Of a stretch of DNA of 64,000 nt, positions 28,980 through 36,921 are shown in pieces (position 1 is the first letter of the stretch; the number at the start of each line of letters is the position of its first letter). The DNA is from Nitrospiraceae bacterium (GTDB lineage Bacteria > Nitrospirota > Nitrospiria > Nitrospirales > Nitrospiraceae). Position numbers and translations under genes: made by a program. Location of the stretch: the NCBI GenBank assembly GCA_009692155.1, contig SHZW01000001.1:124001-188000 (forward strand), read 5' to 3'. The notes beneath the pieces were generated by a model. The model saw nothing but the letters and a program-made list of their open reading frames with translations, searched no databases and was not told where the DNA came from.

Positions 28980-29519
28980 GGGGCCGGTGTCGACGTCCAG
29001 TTCCATATTCCAGTACAGATAGTCCCGCCAGCTTTCCGGTGCGTTTCGAATCCCAATCGTAATCGTAATCACCGGATTCCATCGCGGCTTGACCGGCTTC
29101 CGGATCAGCTTCATGTTGGCTTCGTCCGGCGTCCGCCCGCTCTTTCGGTTATTGCACCGCCAGCAGGCGGTTACGATGTTCTCCCACGTTTTCTTGCCGC
29201 CCTTGGCAATCGGCACGACGTGATCGAACGTCAGGTCCTCGGTCCGGAACTTGTGCTTGCAGTACTGGCAGGCATAGCCGTCCCGCGTGAAGATGTTGAT
29301 TCGGGAGAACTTGACCGCCCGGTGGCTTTCTTTCAGCTTGACCAGCTTGAACAGCCGCATCACCGCCGGCAGCTTGATCGTGATGGAGACGCCCCGGATG
29401 TCCCGGTCGTAGCTTTCCAGGACTTCTACTTTGCCCTGCCAGAGCAGCGCAATTGCTTTTTGCCAGTGAACGACTCGCAGCGGTTCGTAGGTCGAATTGA
29501 GGAGCAGTGTCAGTTCCAT
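28977..29519 (-). CDS. HNH endonuclease family protein
   Basis: A 180-residue protein with an HNH zinc-finger nuclease core: Cys84 and Cys87 in CQYC, Asp99-His100 in FDHVVPIAKGG, and Cys119 and Cys122 in CWRC followed by NNRKSGRTPDEA. The N-terminal LNSTYEPLRVVHWQKAIALL is typical of a widespread bacterial HNH family of unknown role. No methylase or defence partner adjoins it. Confidence 0.88.
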   Translation of the reverse strand: MELTLLLNSTYEPLRVVHWQKAIALLWQGKVEVLESYDRDIRGVSITIKLPAVMRLFKLVKLKESHRAVKFSRINIFTRDGYACQYCKHKFRTEDLTFDHVVPIAKGGKKTWENIVTACWRCNNRKSGRTPDEANMKLIRKPVKPRWNPVITITIGIRNAPESWRDYLYWNMELDVDTGP

Positions 29520-29690
29520 GCGTCTCGACGTCGCCTCCCTACTTATGCATCAGCATGAAGGGTGCCCGGACACAACGTGAGAAGTTATGCCATAGCATCA
29601 GCGTCAAATCAAGCAGTTGAATAGAATGTTAACAGAGCGGGCTTGCAGTTTTCAGCCAGGTCGAAGTAAGGTACGCGGCTTCGAGGTCCC

Positions 29691-29999
29691 CTGCCCAAGC
29701 GTGTCACCGTCGCCAAACTCGCCGATTTGCCTCCCGGCCAATGTCTCTCGGTCGAAGCCGAAGACATTGGCATTGCCCTGTGCAATGTCGGCGGCACAAT
29801 CTACGCCCTCGACAACTGCTGCCCCCATGCCGGCGGCCCGCTCGGAGAAGGCTTTATCGACGGCGACTGCGTGGAATGTCCCTGGCACGGCTGGCGGTAT
29901 AACGTGAAGACGGGCGAACGGCTGGAAAACCCTCAAATCAAAGTCGACTGCTATGCGGTGCACGTCGAAGGCGACGCGATCCAGGTTGACGTCCCCTAA
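29691..29999 (+). CDS. Rieske [2Fe-2S] ferredoxin-like protein, probable CTG start
   Basis: Small soluble Rieske protein. The cluster ligands are CPHAGGPL and CPWHGW. Residues typical of the first beta strand (RVTVAKLADLPPGQ) lie upstream of the first standard start codon, a TTG at 29727. The in-frame stop at 29667 leaves CTG at 29691 as the only start that keeps this strand; GAGGT lies just before it. The product would be 102 residues. Such proteins are electron carriers or subunits of nitrite reductase or oxygenases; the partner is not visible. Confidence 0.82.
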   Translation: MPKRVTVAKLADLPPGQCLSVEAEDIGIALCNVGGTIYALDNCCPHAGGPLGEGFIDGDCVECPWHGWRYNVKTGERLENPQIKVDCYAVHVEGDAIQVDVP

Positions 30000-30017
30000 C
30001 TCCGGCTTTTTCAGATC

Positions 30018-30521
30018 CTACCGCGATGGATACAGCGGCATGCGCTGATTATCATCAACTGGCATCAATCCTTGAGCGGGAACTGACACCGCAATCACCC
30101 TATGAGCAGCCAGGTTCGCCTCCCACTGAAATTCACGTTCAAACCATTGCGTTTTGTTGGCGCTCTGCTCCCGAATTGAAATCTCCACCATGTAGCGGTC
30201 TTTGCCCAGGGGTTTGACCAACCATTCACCGGCCCGGACTCCCTCCCCGCGTTCGGACCTTGCACGAACACGCTCGTTGACTGCCTGCAGCAAAGTTGTC
30301 GCACCTAACGCGCGATGCGTCTGCACCAGCGCCATGGCATCCGCCGCTCTGGGATCGGCCATGGGATTGAGCGTCGCCGGTTTGAGCGCCCAGTAGGCCG
30401 CGCCGCCGATCAGCGCAAGCACAAGCACGCCGTAGTGCAGATACCGGCTGAGAGACGATGATGAACGTTCAGAATCCGGCGACGGGGCCGCGAGGTCTGA
30501 CTTATCGGGATCGAATGCTAT
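30018..30521 (-). CDS. membrane-anchored protein of unknown function, start uncertain
   Basis: The frame is open from an ATG at 30617 to 30018, but that start lies 116 bases inside the upstream gene. No ATG, GTG or TTG suits the junction. A strong GGAGGAGGAG site (30528-30537) sits 6 bases before ATA at 30521, giving 167 residues starting IAFDPDKSDL. The product has one membrane helix (YGVLVLALIGGAAYWALKP) and a C-terminal domain with DRYMVEISIREQSANKTQWF. No family is recognised. Confidence 0.6.
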   Translation of the reverse strand: MAFDPDKSDLAAPSPDSERSSSSLSRYLHYGVLVLALIGGAAYWALKPATLNPMADPRAADAMALVQTHRALGATTLLQAVNERVRARSERGEGVRAGEWLVKPLGKDRYMVEISIREQSANKTQWFEREFQWEANLAAHRVIAVSVPAQGLMPVDDNQRMPLYPSR

Positions 30522-31194
30522 GACGCCCTCCTCCTCCGCGAGAGATCTGAGGGGTCGGTCCTGCCGAAGCGGGGAAATGCCGCAAGCGGATGGATTCTTC
30601 CAACGCCTGCCGCTCACGCGTCACCTGGTCGTAGACGGAATTCCCCGATGGACCCTGCACCATCCCCCGATGAGAGGGATAGGGGTATGGTACGCCGATA
30701 CCCGGCGCCCACTGGGCCTGTTGCTGGCGGGAGTGCTGGGCCAGATATTGCTTGAAGGCCTCCACGGGCGAGGTTGCGCCGGGATACCACCAGAACCCGC
30801 TCACGGAATTCCCGCCCACAAAGAGCGGCGAGAGCAACGGCACCCAGACATACTGCGCCCGCACCTGACTCTCCGGCTCACCGAGGACGACAAGCGGCAA
30901 ATTCAGATCGTGCGGATCCACCGCCGCAATTTGCAGCAATTCCTCACGCGATGCGGACTCCGGCTCATGGGCCACAGTCGGGCTCGGGGCAACCGGTTCA
31001 AACCGGTGCACTTGAATCTGGCTGCGGCCGGCGGATGGAGGAACCCGGCTCGCGTCATCGGTCATGACCATCGTGCCATTTGCGTCAATCCAACTGTAAT
31101 AGTCGTTTGCCGACACGGAGGGAGGCGCGCACAAGGCGCCCACTAACAGGAGGCTCCCGACAAAACTTCGCGCATGCCGATCATCGCCGTTCAT
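30502..31194 (-). CDS. secreted DUF4124-like protein
   Basis: A 230-residue protein with an N-terminal signal peptide (SFVGSLLLVGALCAPPSVSA). Next comes NDYYSWIDANGTMVMTDDAS, resembling the DUF4124 domain found at the start of many envelope proteins. The remainder is Pro- and Gln-rich with a hydrophobic patch (WVPLLSPLFVGGNSVSGFWW). The ATG at 31194 is preferred over one at 31257 because the signal peptide starts there. It overlaps the next gene on the same strand. Confidence 0.75.
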   Translation of the reverse strand: MNGDDRHARSFVGSLLLVGALCAPPSVSANDYYSWIDANGTMVMTDDASRVPPSAGRSQIQVHRFEPVAPSPTVAHEPESASREELLQIAAVDPHDLNLPLVVLGEPESQVRAQYVWVPLLSPLFVGGNSVSGFWWYPGATSPVEAFKQYLAQHSRQQQAQWAPGIGVPYPYPSHRGMVQGPSGNSVYDQVTRERQALEESIRLRHFPASAGPTPQISRGGGGRHSIRSR

Positions 31195-31320
31195 AATTTC
31201 AGAATACCCCCCATCCTCCCGTCCGTCAACGGCTTTGGCGAGGTTGCCGATCATCAAGTTGATGTGTTACAACTACACCCGCTTTCATTGATCTGACGCG
31301 AGGATACACGCGGTTTCCCG

Positions 31321-31764
31321 ATGAAATTTTTCCTGTACGCGGACAATCTTAACCCCTCCCAGCTTAAGCGACGGGCCCCGGAACACAAGCCGGTCGGCAA
31401 GGCCTACCTGCCGGACCATGCGGTCCATTTCTGCCGCTGGTCATCCCAGTGGCGCTGTGGCCTGCCGAGCGTCATCCCCTCTCCAGGCGAGAAAGTCTGG
31501 GGAATGATCTTTGAGATCACGGACGAAGACCAGAAGCTCCTTGACGAATTCGAAGGCGACGTCCCCGAAGGGGCCTTTCGCCATGTGGAGGTCACGGTGA
31601 TCGCGGACGGTGACGAGAAAACGCTGGTCACCACCTACACCGCCGATCCCATCGGAAAATTCAAGCCAAAGGAGCATTATCTCGAATGGGTCATCAAGGG
31701 GCTAAAACACTGGAAACTTCCAGACGACTATATTGAACTGTGGAAATCGTATTCGCCGAGATAA
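31321..31764 (+). CDS. gamma-glutamylcyclotransferase-like (AIG2-fold) protein
   Basis: A 147-residue protein whose start MKFFLYADNLNPSQL resembles the YGSNMxxxxL opening of gamma-glutamylcyclotransferases. WGMIFEITDEDQKLLDEFEG supplies the acidic residue expected after the barrel strands, and YLEWVIKGLKHW ends the fold. It might release 5-oxoproline from gamma-glutamyl peptides, but substrate is unknown. It stands alone on the plus strand. Confidence 0.78.
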   Translation: MKFFLYADNLNPSQLKRRAPEHKPVGKAYLPDHAVHFCRWSSQWRCGLPSVIPSPGEKVWGMIFEITDEDQKLLDEFEGDVPEGAFRHVEVTVIADGDEKTLVTTYTADPIGKFKPKEHYLEWVIKGLKHWKLPDDYIELWKSYSPR

Positions 31765-31766
31765 CA

Positions 31767-31830
31767 GCAGCCAATAGCTGGCAGCGAATAGCGGGTAGCT
31801 GAAGAAAGACTGAACGCTGACTGCTCAATC
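31767..31830. repeat. weak word repeat, words AATAGC/TAGCTGA
   Basis: The gap after 31764 holds drifting copies of AATAGC and TAGCTGA followed by CTGAACGCTGACTGCT. It resembles the other word-repeat loci of the window, but the second arm is poorly complementary. Confidence 0.45.
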
Positions 31831-31843
31831 AAAGGAGAATCTG

Positions 31844-32173
31844 ATGCCGAAACCGAAACATCACATCATTGTATGCACCAACACCCGGCCACCAGGCCAT
31901 CCCAAACCATCCTGCGGCGCGCAGGGCTCGCCGCAACTGCTCATGGCCTTCAACATGAAGCTCATGGAAGCCGGCATCATGCCCGGTGAAGTCCTCGTGT
32001 CCGGCGCAAGCTGTCTGGGGCCGTGCGAACAGGGACCGACCGTCGTCGTCTATCCGGACGGAACGTGGTATACGCAGGTCAAGGAAGCCGACGTCGCCAC
32101 GATCGTGACCGAGCACATCAAGGGCGGCAAGCCGGTGGCATCACTGAAGCCCAATTCCGTCTGGGGCGGGTAA
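31844..32173 (+). CDS. thioredoxin-like [2Fe-2S] ferredoxin
   Basis: A 109-residue protein with the thioredoxin-like ferredoxin fold. Four cysteines can hold the cluster: Cys11, Cys24, Cys57 and Cys61 (SGASCLGPCEQGPTVVVYPD). The ATG follows AAAGGAG at ideal spacing. Relatives are known from nitrogen fixers and as subunits of hydrogenase or formate dehydrogenase; no such complex is encoded here. Confidence 0.9.
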   Translation: MPKPKHHIIVCTNTRPPGHPKPSCGAQGSPQLLMAFNMKLMEAGIMPGEVLVSGASCLGPCEQGPTVVVYPDGTWYTQVKEADVATIVTEHIKGGKPVASLKPNSVWGG

Positions 32174-32192
32174 CAAATCACAATAGGTTCTC

Positions 32193-32314
32193 AGGATGTT
32201 CAAAAAGGTCGTCCAGCAAGGCCGCAGCAAGCAAAGGGTCGAAGCGTACGTTTTTCGGTACGTTGAGAACCTGAGCGATGCGAGAACGCAGCTGGCGGCC
32301 TTTTTCAACATCCT
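32193..32314. repeat. 122-bp inverted-repeat element, copy C
   Basis: The left arm AGGATGTTCAAAAAGG (continuing to 32217) and the right arm ending TTTTTCAACATCCT (32291-32314) are imperfect inverted copies of about 24 bases. The centre has GCGTAC...GTACG, a second small palindrome. Its length and layout equal the element at 33914-34035. It fills the gap between the ferredoxin gene and moaB. Confidence 0.8.
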
Positions 32315-32335
32315 TGCACACTGAGCAGTCAAGCC

Positions 32336-32848
32336 ATGGCCCTCTCCACCCCCCACGAGCATAAAGAACAGGCCCCCCGCCAAGCGGGCTGTGTTGTCAT
32401 TACCTGTAGCGATACCCGCACGCCCGAGTCTGACACCAGCGGCTACCACATCATGCACATGCTCAAGGACGCCGGCCACACCGTCGTGTCCTACCAGCTT
32501 GTCAAAGACGAGCCGTCGAAGATCAAATCCGCGATCAAGAAGGCTGTCACGAACAAGAAAGTCCAAGTCATCATCATCAACGGCGGGACAGGCATTGCCA
32601 AGCGGGATTCAACGTTTGAAGCGGTGGACGGAATGCTGGAAAAGAGGCTTGATGGATTCGGCGAGATCTTTCGCTACCTGACCTATCAGGAGATCGGCTC
32701 CCCCGCCATCATGACGCGGGCAACCGCCGGCACCTACAAAGGACGGATCATCTTTTCAACTCCAGGCTCCGAAAACGCCGTCCGTCTCGCGATGGAGAAG
32801 CTCATCCTCCCCGAACTCGGCCACATCCTACAGCAGTTAAGCAAATAA
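32336..32848 (+). CDS. moaB: MoaB/Mog-type molybdopterin adenylyltransferase
   Basis: A 170-residue protein of the MoaB/MogA family, which adenylates molybdopterin in molybdenum cofactor synthesis. CVVITCSDTRTPESDTSG and INGGTGIAKRDSTFEAV are the family motifs, and FSTPGSENAVRLAMEKLILPEL ends the fold. No other moa gene is nearby. Confidence 0.9.
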   Translation: MALSTPHEHKEQAPRQAGCVVITCSDTRTPESDTSGYHIMHMLKDAGHTVVSYQLVKDEPSKIKSAIKKAVTNKKVQVIIINGGTGIAKRDSTFEAVDGMLEKRLDGFGEIFRYLTYQEIGSPAIMTRATAGTYKGRIIFSTPGSENAVRLAMEKLILPELGHILQQLSK

Positions 32849-32893
32849 AGTTCCTGACACCTCTTCTCTGTCTTCTTTCTCTGATCACTACTG

Positions 32894-33400
32894 TCATATA
32901 TCAATTCCGATAACGTAGATAAGTAGTTGGATAGCGCTCTTAAAATGGGGAAGATATTTAGCTACTTTCTCAAAGGTGAGACTGCCCGCCCATTTTTTAT
33001 TGTATTGAGTCTTCATTTGTTTCTGAAATGACTTGGTTGTAGTGATATAGATGCCTAAGTCAATCTGATCAAGTGCTGAATACGAAGAAACCTGAAACTT
33101 GAGAAGATCTATTCCAAGGAAACTCGCGTGCCCAAAGCCAACCTCAATCCCCACCCGCTCCTCGAGAAAGTCCATGCGGGCTGAAGGTTCGTCGTCGTCC
33201 TGAAACACATCAGGCTGATCCTTCCATCCCTTGGCAACGAAAAGATCTTTAAGGACTTTGTTGAATGTTGGTCTGGAGAGGCTTGGAATTTTGATCGATG
33301 GCTCAGTTAAAATATCTTCGATTTCCTGTTTGATCGCAAGCTTGCTATTGAGCACTTGATCAGCGAAACGAAATGAAAACCTCTCAAGTCTTAATCTCAT
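32894..33400 (-). CDS. BglII/BstYI-like restriction endonuclease, no methylase nearby
   Basis: A 168-residue protein resembling the BglII/BstYI family of type II restriction enzymes. The presumed catalytic centre has Asp77 and Glu86 in MDFLEERVGIEVGFGH, with the same nine-residue separation as Asp84/Glu93 reported for BglII. LSRPTFNKVLKDLFVAKGWK and FQVSSYSALDQIDLGIYIT are further family-like segments. The gene is clearly more AT-rich than its neighbours, suggesting transfer. Two AGATCT sites (33105 and 33243) lie within it. No DNA methyltransferase is encoded in the window. Confidence 0.7.
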   Translation of the reverse strand: MRLRLERFSFRFADQVLNSKLAIKQEIEDILTEPSIKIPSLSRPTFNKVLKDLFVAKGWKDQPDVFQDDDEPSARMDFLEERVGIEVGFGHASFLGIDLLKFQVSSYSALDQIDLGIYITTTKSFQKQMKTQYNKKWAGSLTFEKVAKYLPHFKSAIQLLIYVIGIDI

Positions 33401-33425
33401 ATCGCGTCTTGCCAGCTATTAATTA

Positions 33426-33450
33426 AGAATGCTCAAAATGGCCAGCCAAC
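33426..33450. repeat. half copy of the 122-bp element (left arm only)
   Basis: Bases 33426-33450 closely match the left arm of the element at 33914 (GAATGCTCAAAATGGC versus GGATGCTCAAAATGGC, then AGCCAAC versus AGCCCAAC). No right arm follows; the sequence turns directly into a CGTCAC/CGTTACG word repeat at 33456-33482. Confidence 0.65.
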
Positions 33451-33455
33451 GAAAC

Positions 33456-33482
33456 CATACCCGTCACTCGTTACGCATCACG
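33456..33482. repeat. one-armed word repeat, word CGTNAC
   Basis: CCGTCACTCGTTACGCATCA repeats the CGTNAC word with drift. It resembles the left arm at 51037-51069. It lies just past the repaired stop of the CBS gene and beside the half copy of the 122-bp element. Confidence 0.5.
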
Positions 33483-33486
33483 GTTT

Positions 33487-33887
33487 TTAGTCCTGCGTGA
33501 TCTTCGGTTCCGAGAACCTCTGCTGCGCCACCAGCAAATCCCGCACGGAGACCATCCCATGATCTTCCCGTTTTCGGTCACACCGAAGTGCCGGACGCCA
33601 AGGTCACCCATCATATCGCTGGCGTCCTGCACAGACCGGCTGGCTTCAATGCTCTTGATCGGAAAGGTCATGATCTTCTCGACGGTGAGATTTCCCAGCG
33701 CCGCCCCGGTGGCGACGGCCTTCCGCACCACGTCCGTCTCCGTCACAATCCCGACCAACTCCCCCTTCTTTTCCACAAACAAGGAGCCGATTTTCTCGGC
33801 GCTCATTTTGCCGGCTACATCGTTCACTGTTGTCGTGTGCGGCACCTTCTTGAGCGCACGTCTCATGGCCTCAGCGACTGTAGACAT
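33487..33887 (-). pseudogene. tandem CBS-domain protein, single-base frameshift near the 3' end
   Basis: The ATG at 33887 follows AAGGAGG. Two CBS domains are readable: IGSLFVEKKGELVGIVTETD and then LGVRHFGVTENGKIMG. After that the frame is lost. Adding one G to the GGG at 33556-33558 restores MVSVRDLLVAQQRFSEPKI, ending at TAA 33487-33489, which matches the VRDL ending of the paralog at 8660-9052. Unrepaired, the protein would end in an Arg/Trp-rich tail down to 33471. Sequence error or recent mutation are both possible. Confidence 0.78.
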
Positions 33888-33913
33888 TGCGTCCTCCTTA
33901 TTCTTCACATCTA

Positions 33914-34035
33914 AGGATGCTCAAAATGGCAGCCCAACGAGGCCGCAGGGAGCCCACGACTGAGGCGTGCCCTCTGGGGCACGTCGCAAGGAGATGGACG
34001 ACCGAGAACAAAGTTGGGGGCCGTTTTCAGCATCC
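33914..34035. repeat. 122-bp inverted-repeat element, copy D
   Basis: The left arm AGGATGCTCAAAATGGC (33914-33930, extending to about 33938) is mirrored by GTTGGGGGCCGTTTTCAGCA, then TCC, ending at 34035. The central hairpin GTGCCC/GGGCAC encloses TCT. The layout equals copy C at 32193-32314, though the sequence differs. It begins 27 bases upstream of the CBS start and ends at the MDR gene stop. Confidence 0.8.
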
Positions 34036-34036
34036 G

Positions 34037-35065
34037 TTAAACTGTCAACACCAACTTCCCGAATAACTTCCGACTTAACATCTGCTCCTGCGCCGCCCGC
34101 GCTTCCTGGAGCGGATAGACACGGTCAATCACAGGCGTGAGCTTCCCCGCCCCGACCAGCTTGGCCGCTTCCAGCAACTCGGCCTTCGTGCCCAGGTAGG
34201 AGCCCTTGAGCGTCAGGTGGCGCGAGTAGAGATAACGTAAATCTATCTCGGCCTTGGCGCCGGTCGTCGCGCCGCAGGTCACCAGCCGCCCTCCTTTTGC
34301 CAGCGATTTCAAACACTGGTCCCAGACTTGAGGTCCGATATGCTCGATGACAACATCTACCCCCTGGCCGCCGGTCAATTCAAATACCCGTTTGGCCATA
34401 TCGTCGGTCGCGTGGTTGATGACCTCATCGGCGCCAATCACAAGCGCTTTCTTGACCTTCTCTTCCGATCCGACCGTCGTGATGACTTTTGCGCCGATGT
34501 ACTTGGCGATTTGAATGGCCATGCTGCCGACCCCGCTGCCGGCTCCCATGATCAGCGCCGTTTCGCCGTGGCGCAACCAACCCAGCGTCACCACCATGTG
34601 CCAGGCCGTCACAGAGACGAGCGGAAAAGCCGCCGCCTGTTCGAATGTCAGCGAGCCTGGAATAGCGATCACGTTGGTCCCAGGCACCGCGACGAACTCG
34701 GCATAGCCGCCGTCGGTCTTGGCCCCGAACACACCGAACGAGGGGCACAGGTTGTCGTGACCGACCTTGCACTCGTCGCAGTTCCCGCAGTTCAGCCCCG
34801 GCGAGACGAAGACTTTTTGCCCGACCTTGACGCCCCACACCTGGCTTCCGACCCGCTCGATCTGCCCGGCCACATCACAGCCGGAGATATGCGGCAAGGG
34901 AATCTGATAGGCGGGAATCCCCTGCCGAATCCAGATATCCAGATGGTTCAGCGCACAGGCCTTGACGCGGACCAGCACTTCGTCCGGCTTGATCTGCGGG
35001 TCAGGCCGGTCTTCGTACTTCAGCTTCTCCGGCCCGCCATGTTCATGGAAAACAACGGCTTTCAT
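34037..35065 (-). CDS. zinc-containing MDR alcohol dehydrogenase / quinone oxidoreductase
   Basis: A 342-residue medium-chain dehydrogenase/reductase. The structural-zinc lobe shows CGNCDECKVGHDNLC, and GCDVAGQIERVG and the NAD(P)-binding GAGSGVGSMAIQIAKYIGAK are present. The substrate-binding end VYPLQEARAAQEQMLSRKLF is typical of zinc-binding dehydrogenases. The substrate is unknown. Confidence 0.88.
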   Translation of the reverse strand: MKAVVFHEHGGPEKLKYEDRPDPQIKPDEVLVRVKACALNHLDIWIRQGIPAYQIPLPHISGCDVAGQIERVGSQVWGVKVGQKVFVSPGLNCGNCDECKVGHDNLCPSFGVFGAKTDGGYAEFVAVPGTNVIAIPGSLTFEQAAAFPLVSVTAWHMVVTLGWLRHGETALIMGAGSGVGSMAIQIAKYIGAKVITTVGSEEKVKKALVIGADEVINHATDDMAKRVFELTGGQGVDVVIEHIGPQVWDQCLKSLAKGGRLVTCGATTGAKAEIDLRYLYSRHLTLKGSYLGTKAELLEAAKLVGAGKLTPVIDRVYPLQEARAAQEQMLSRKLFGKLVLTV

Positions 35066-35085
35066 AACTCGCTTTCGCTCATAGC

Positions 35086-35169
35086 AGGTTCGAGGTTCTG
35101 GGTTCGAGGTACGAGGTATGCGAAAAACATCCCACCACGAACCTCGTACCCCGTTACCTCGCTACCCTG
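35086..35169. repeat. word-repeat inverted structure, word CGAGGT
   Basis: The left arm (35086-35117) repeats TTCGAGGT and ACGAGGT; the right arm (35137-35169) repeats ACCTCGTA and TTACCTCG. The same word family occurs at 40410-40539. A hairpin ACCCTG/CAGGGT (35164-35180) at the PhzF stop adjoins it and may end the PhzF transcript. Confidence 0.8.
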
Positions 35170-35171
35170 TT

Positions 35172-36104
35172 TTACAGGGTTATAGTGCCTTCAATGACCA
35201 TGACAACTTCTCCGCCGACCTTCACCTCCTGAATCATGTCATCATCGGATTCGACCTGGATAATAATGCGGGAGGGACGGTCCATCTCGTAGCCCTGTTC
35301 CGCGATGATCTCCGTCGTGATGGCCACCTCGACGACGCCATTGTGAACCAGATACGCCCCGAGCGCGCCACTCGCGCTGCCGGTCGCGGGATCTTCCAGG
35401 ATGCCGATCGGCGACGCGAACATGCGCGTATGAACCGTCGAAAACTCGTCCACCGTCACCGTCGTGAACACCATGATGCCGTTGGCCCCATGCCGCCTGC
35501 AGAGATCGATAATTGCCGTGGGATTGGGCACGATGGACCGGACCGCCGTGAGCGTCCGCACCGGCACGATGATGACCGGCAGGCCGGTCGAGACGACTTC
35601 AATCGGGAACTTGGCATCCGAGATCGCGCGCTTGTCCATGCCGAGCGCGTTCGCGATCGCCGGCAGGACGTCAGGCGAATCCACTGTGCCCAGAAACTCC
35701 GGTTTGGGCTGGGTCATGACGACGCGCAGAATGTCGTTTTTATGGACGTGCATCTCGATCGGGAACACGCCGATGTTGCACTCATAGAATAGCGACGTGA
35801 TCGGCTCGGTGAGCGAAATCTGTTTCAGCTTGCCCAGAAGATAGAAGGTGCCGAGGATGGGATGGCCCGCAAAGGGAATCTCCTGCTTGGGAGTGAAGAT
35901 ACGGACCTTGGCGGCGGCTTTCGGATCGGTCGGCGGGAACACGAAGACGGTCTCGGAAAGATTCATCTCCCGCGCGACCTTCTGCAACTCTTCGTCAGTC
36001 AGCCCGGCGGCATCCGGCAACACGGCCACCGGATTGCCGCCGAACGGCTCATCCGTGAAGACATCGGCCTGGTAGAACTTGAGCGTGCGCCGTTCTGGGC
36101 TCAT
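35172..36104 (-). CDS. PhzF-family isomerase-like protein
   Basis: A 310-residue protein of the PhzF fold, related to the phenazine synthesis isomerase and diaminopimelate epimerase. Signatures are FYQADVFTDEPFGGNPVAVL, MNLSETVFV with the catalytic-type Glu, FAGHPILGTFYLL and DPATGSASGALGAYLV. Its substrate is unknown; most members are uncharacterised. It lies downstream of nothing obvious on its strand and is divergent from the 2OG oxygenase gene. Confidence 0.9.
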   Translation of the reverse strand: MSPERRTLKFYQADVFTDEPFGGNPVAVLPDAAGLTDEELQKVAREMNLSETVFVFPPTDPKAAAKVRIFTPKQEIPFAGHPILGTFYLLGKLKQISLTEPITSLFYECNIGVFPIEMHVHKNDILRVVMTQPKPEFLGTVDSPDVLPAIANALGMDKRAISDAKFPIEVVSTGLPVIIVPVRTLTAVRSIVPNPTAIIDLCRRHGANGIMVFTTVTVDEFSTVHTRMFASPIGILEDPATGSASGALGAYLVHNGVVEVAITTEIIAEQGYEMDRPSRIIIQVESDDDMIQEVKVGGEVVMVIEGTITL

Positions 36105-36231
36105 GCCGCGACTCTAGGTCACGGTCGCGCCTTTGTCAAACCGGAGGAAATGAAGCGGACCTGCCTTGACTTCACAGTCCCGGGCGTCTACGTTACGCCC
36201 ATTCTGGCGACATTGAGACGGAGGACAGCGC

Positions 36232-36897
36232 GTGGCCAAGGAAGTAGAAATCAACGTTCAGCCGATTTTTTCGACGCCCCTGCTGGCCTTCATGGTGCCG
36301 GACCACGCGACGATCAACCAGACGCTCCGCCGGGCTGTCCTCGATCATGAAGCATCCACTCCCGCCACTCCGGACTACGAAGTCGTCGGCTGGTCCTCCC
36401 CTCACGATCTTTCGATGCTGGACTGGGCCGGCGCAGAACTGAAGCGGCTATTCGACCCGGTCGTCCAGGTGGCCACGCAGGTCACGGAGTATTCCGACCG
36501 GGTACCGGGCCAGGCCGGCAACCGTCCCGAGTGGCAGGTCGCTGAAGTCTGGGCCAACGTGCAGCGAAAAGGCGGCAGCAACGCCGCCCACCCGCACCCC
36601 GGGTCGTTCTGGTCCGGGGTCTATTACGTGGATGTGGGTGAGATTTCAGATGACGGCAAGCATGGGGGCGCGCTGCAGCTTTTCGACCCGCGTGGATGCC
36701 TCCCCCGGATGCTGGCGCCGTATCTTCGCTACGCCATGCCCGAGCTGCACGACGCGGGCAAAAACATCTCCCTCACGCCGACCACCGGACAATGCGTGCT
36801 GTTTCCCGGCTGGCTCTACCACGCCGTCGGCGTCTACACCGGCGACAAGCCGCGCATCAGCGTCGCATTCAACCTCGAACCAATTCTACGCAAGTAA
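36232..36897 (+). CDS. putative 2-oxoglutarate-Fe(II) oxygenase
   Basis: A 221-residue protein of the small 2OG-Fe(II) oxygenase family (Pfam 2OG-FeII_Oxy_5). HPHPGSFWSGVYYVDV (His120, His122) would supply iron ligands, LFPGWLYHAVG (His197) the distal histidine, and PRISVAFNL (Arg208) the 2-oxoglutarate-binding Arg. A GTG start after GGAGGA is used. It is convergent with the radical SAM gene, 24 bases apart, at one end of the radical SAM block. Confidence 0.85.
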   Translation: MAKEVEINVQPIFSTPLLAFMVPDHATINQTLRRAVLDHEASTPATPDYEVVGWSSPHDLSMLDWAGAELKRLFDPVVQVATQVTEYSDRVPGQAGNRPEWQVAEVWANVQRKGGSNAAHPHPGSFWSGVYYVDVGEISDDGKHGGALQLFDPRGCLPRMLAPYLRYAMPELHDAGKNISLTPTTGQCVLFPGWLYHAVGVYTGDKPRISVAFNLEPILRK

Positions 36898-36921
36898 CTG
36901 CTTCGATTTCAGGCTGGATGT

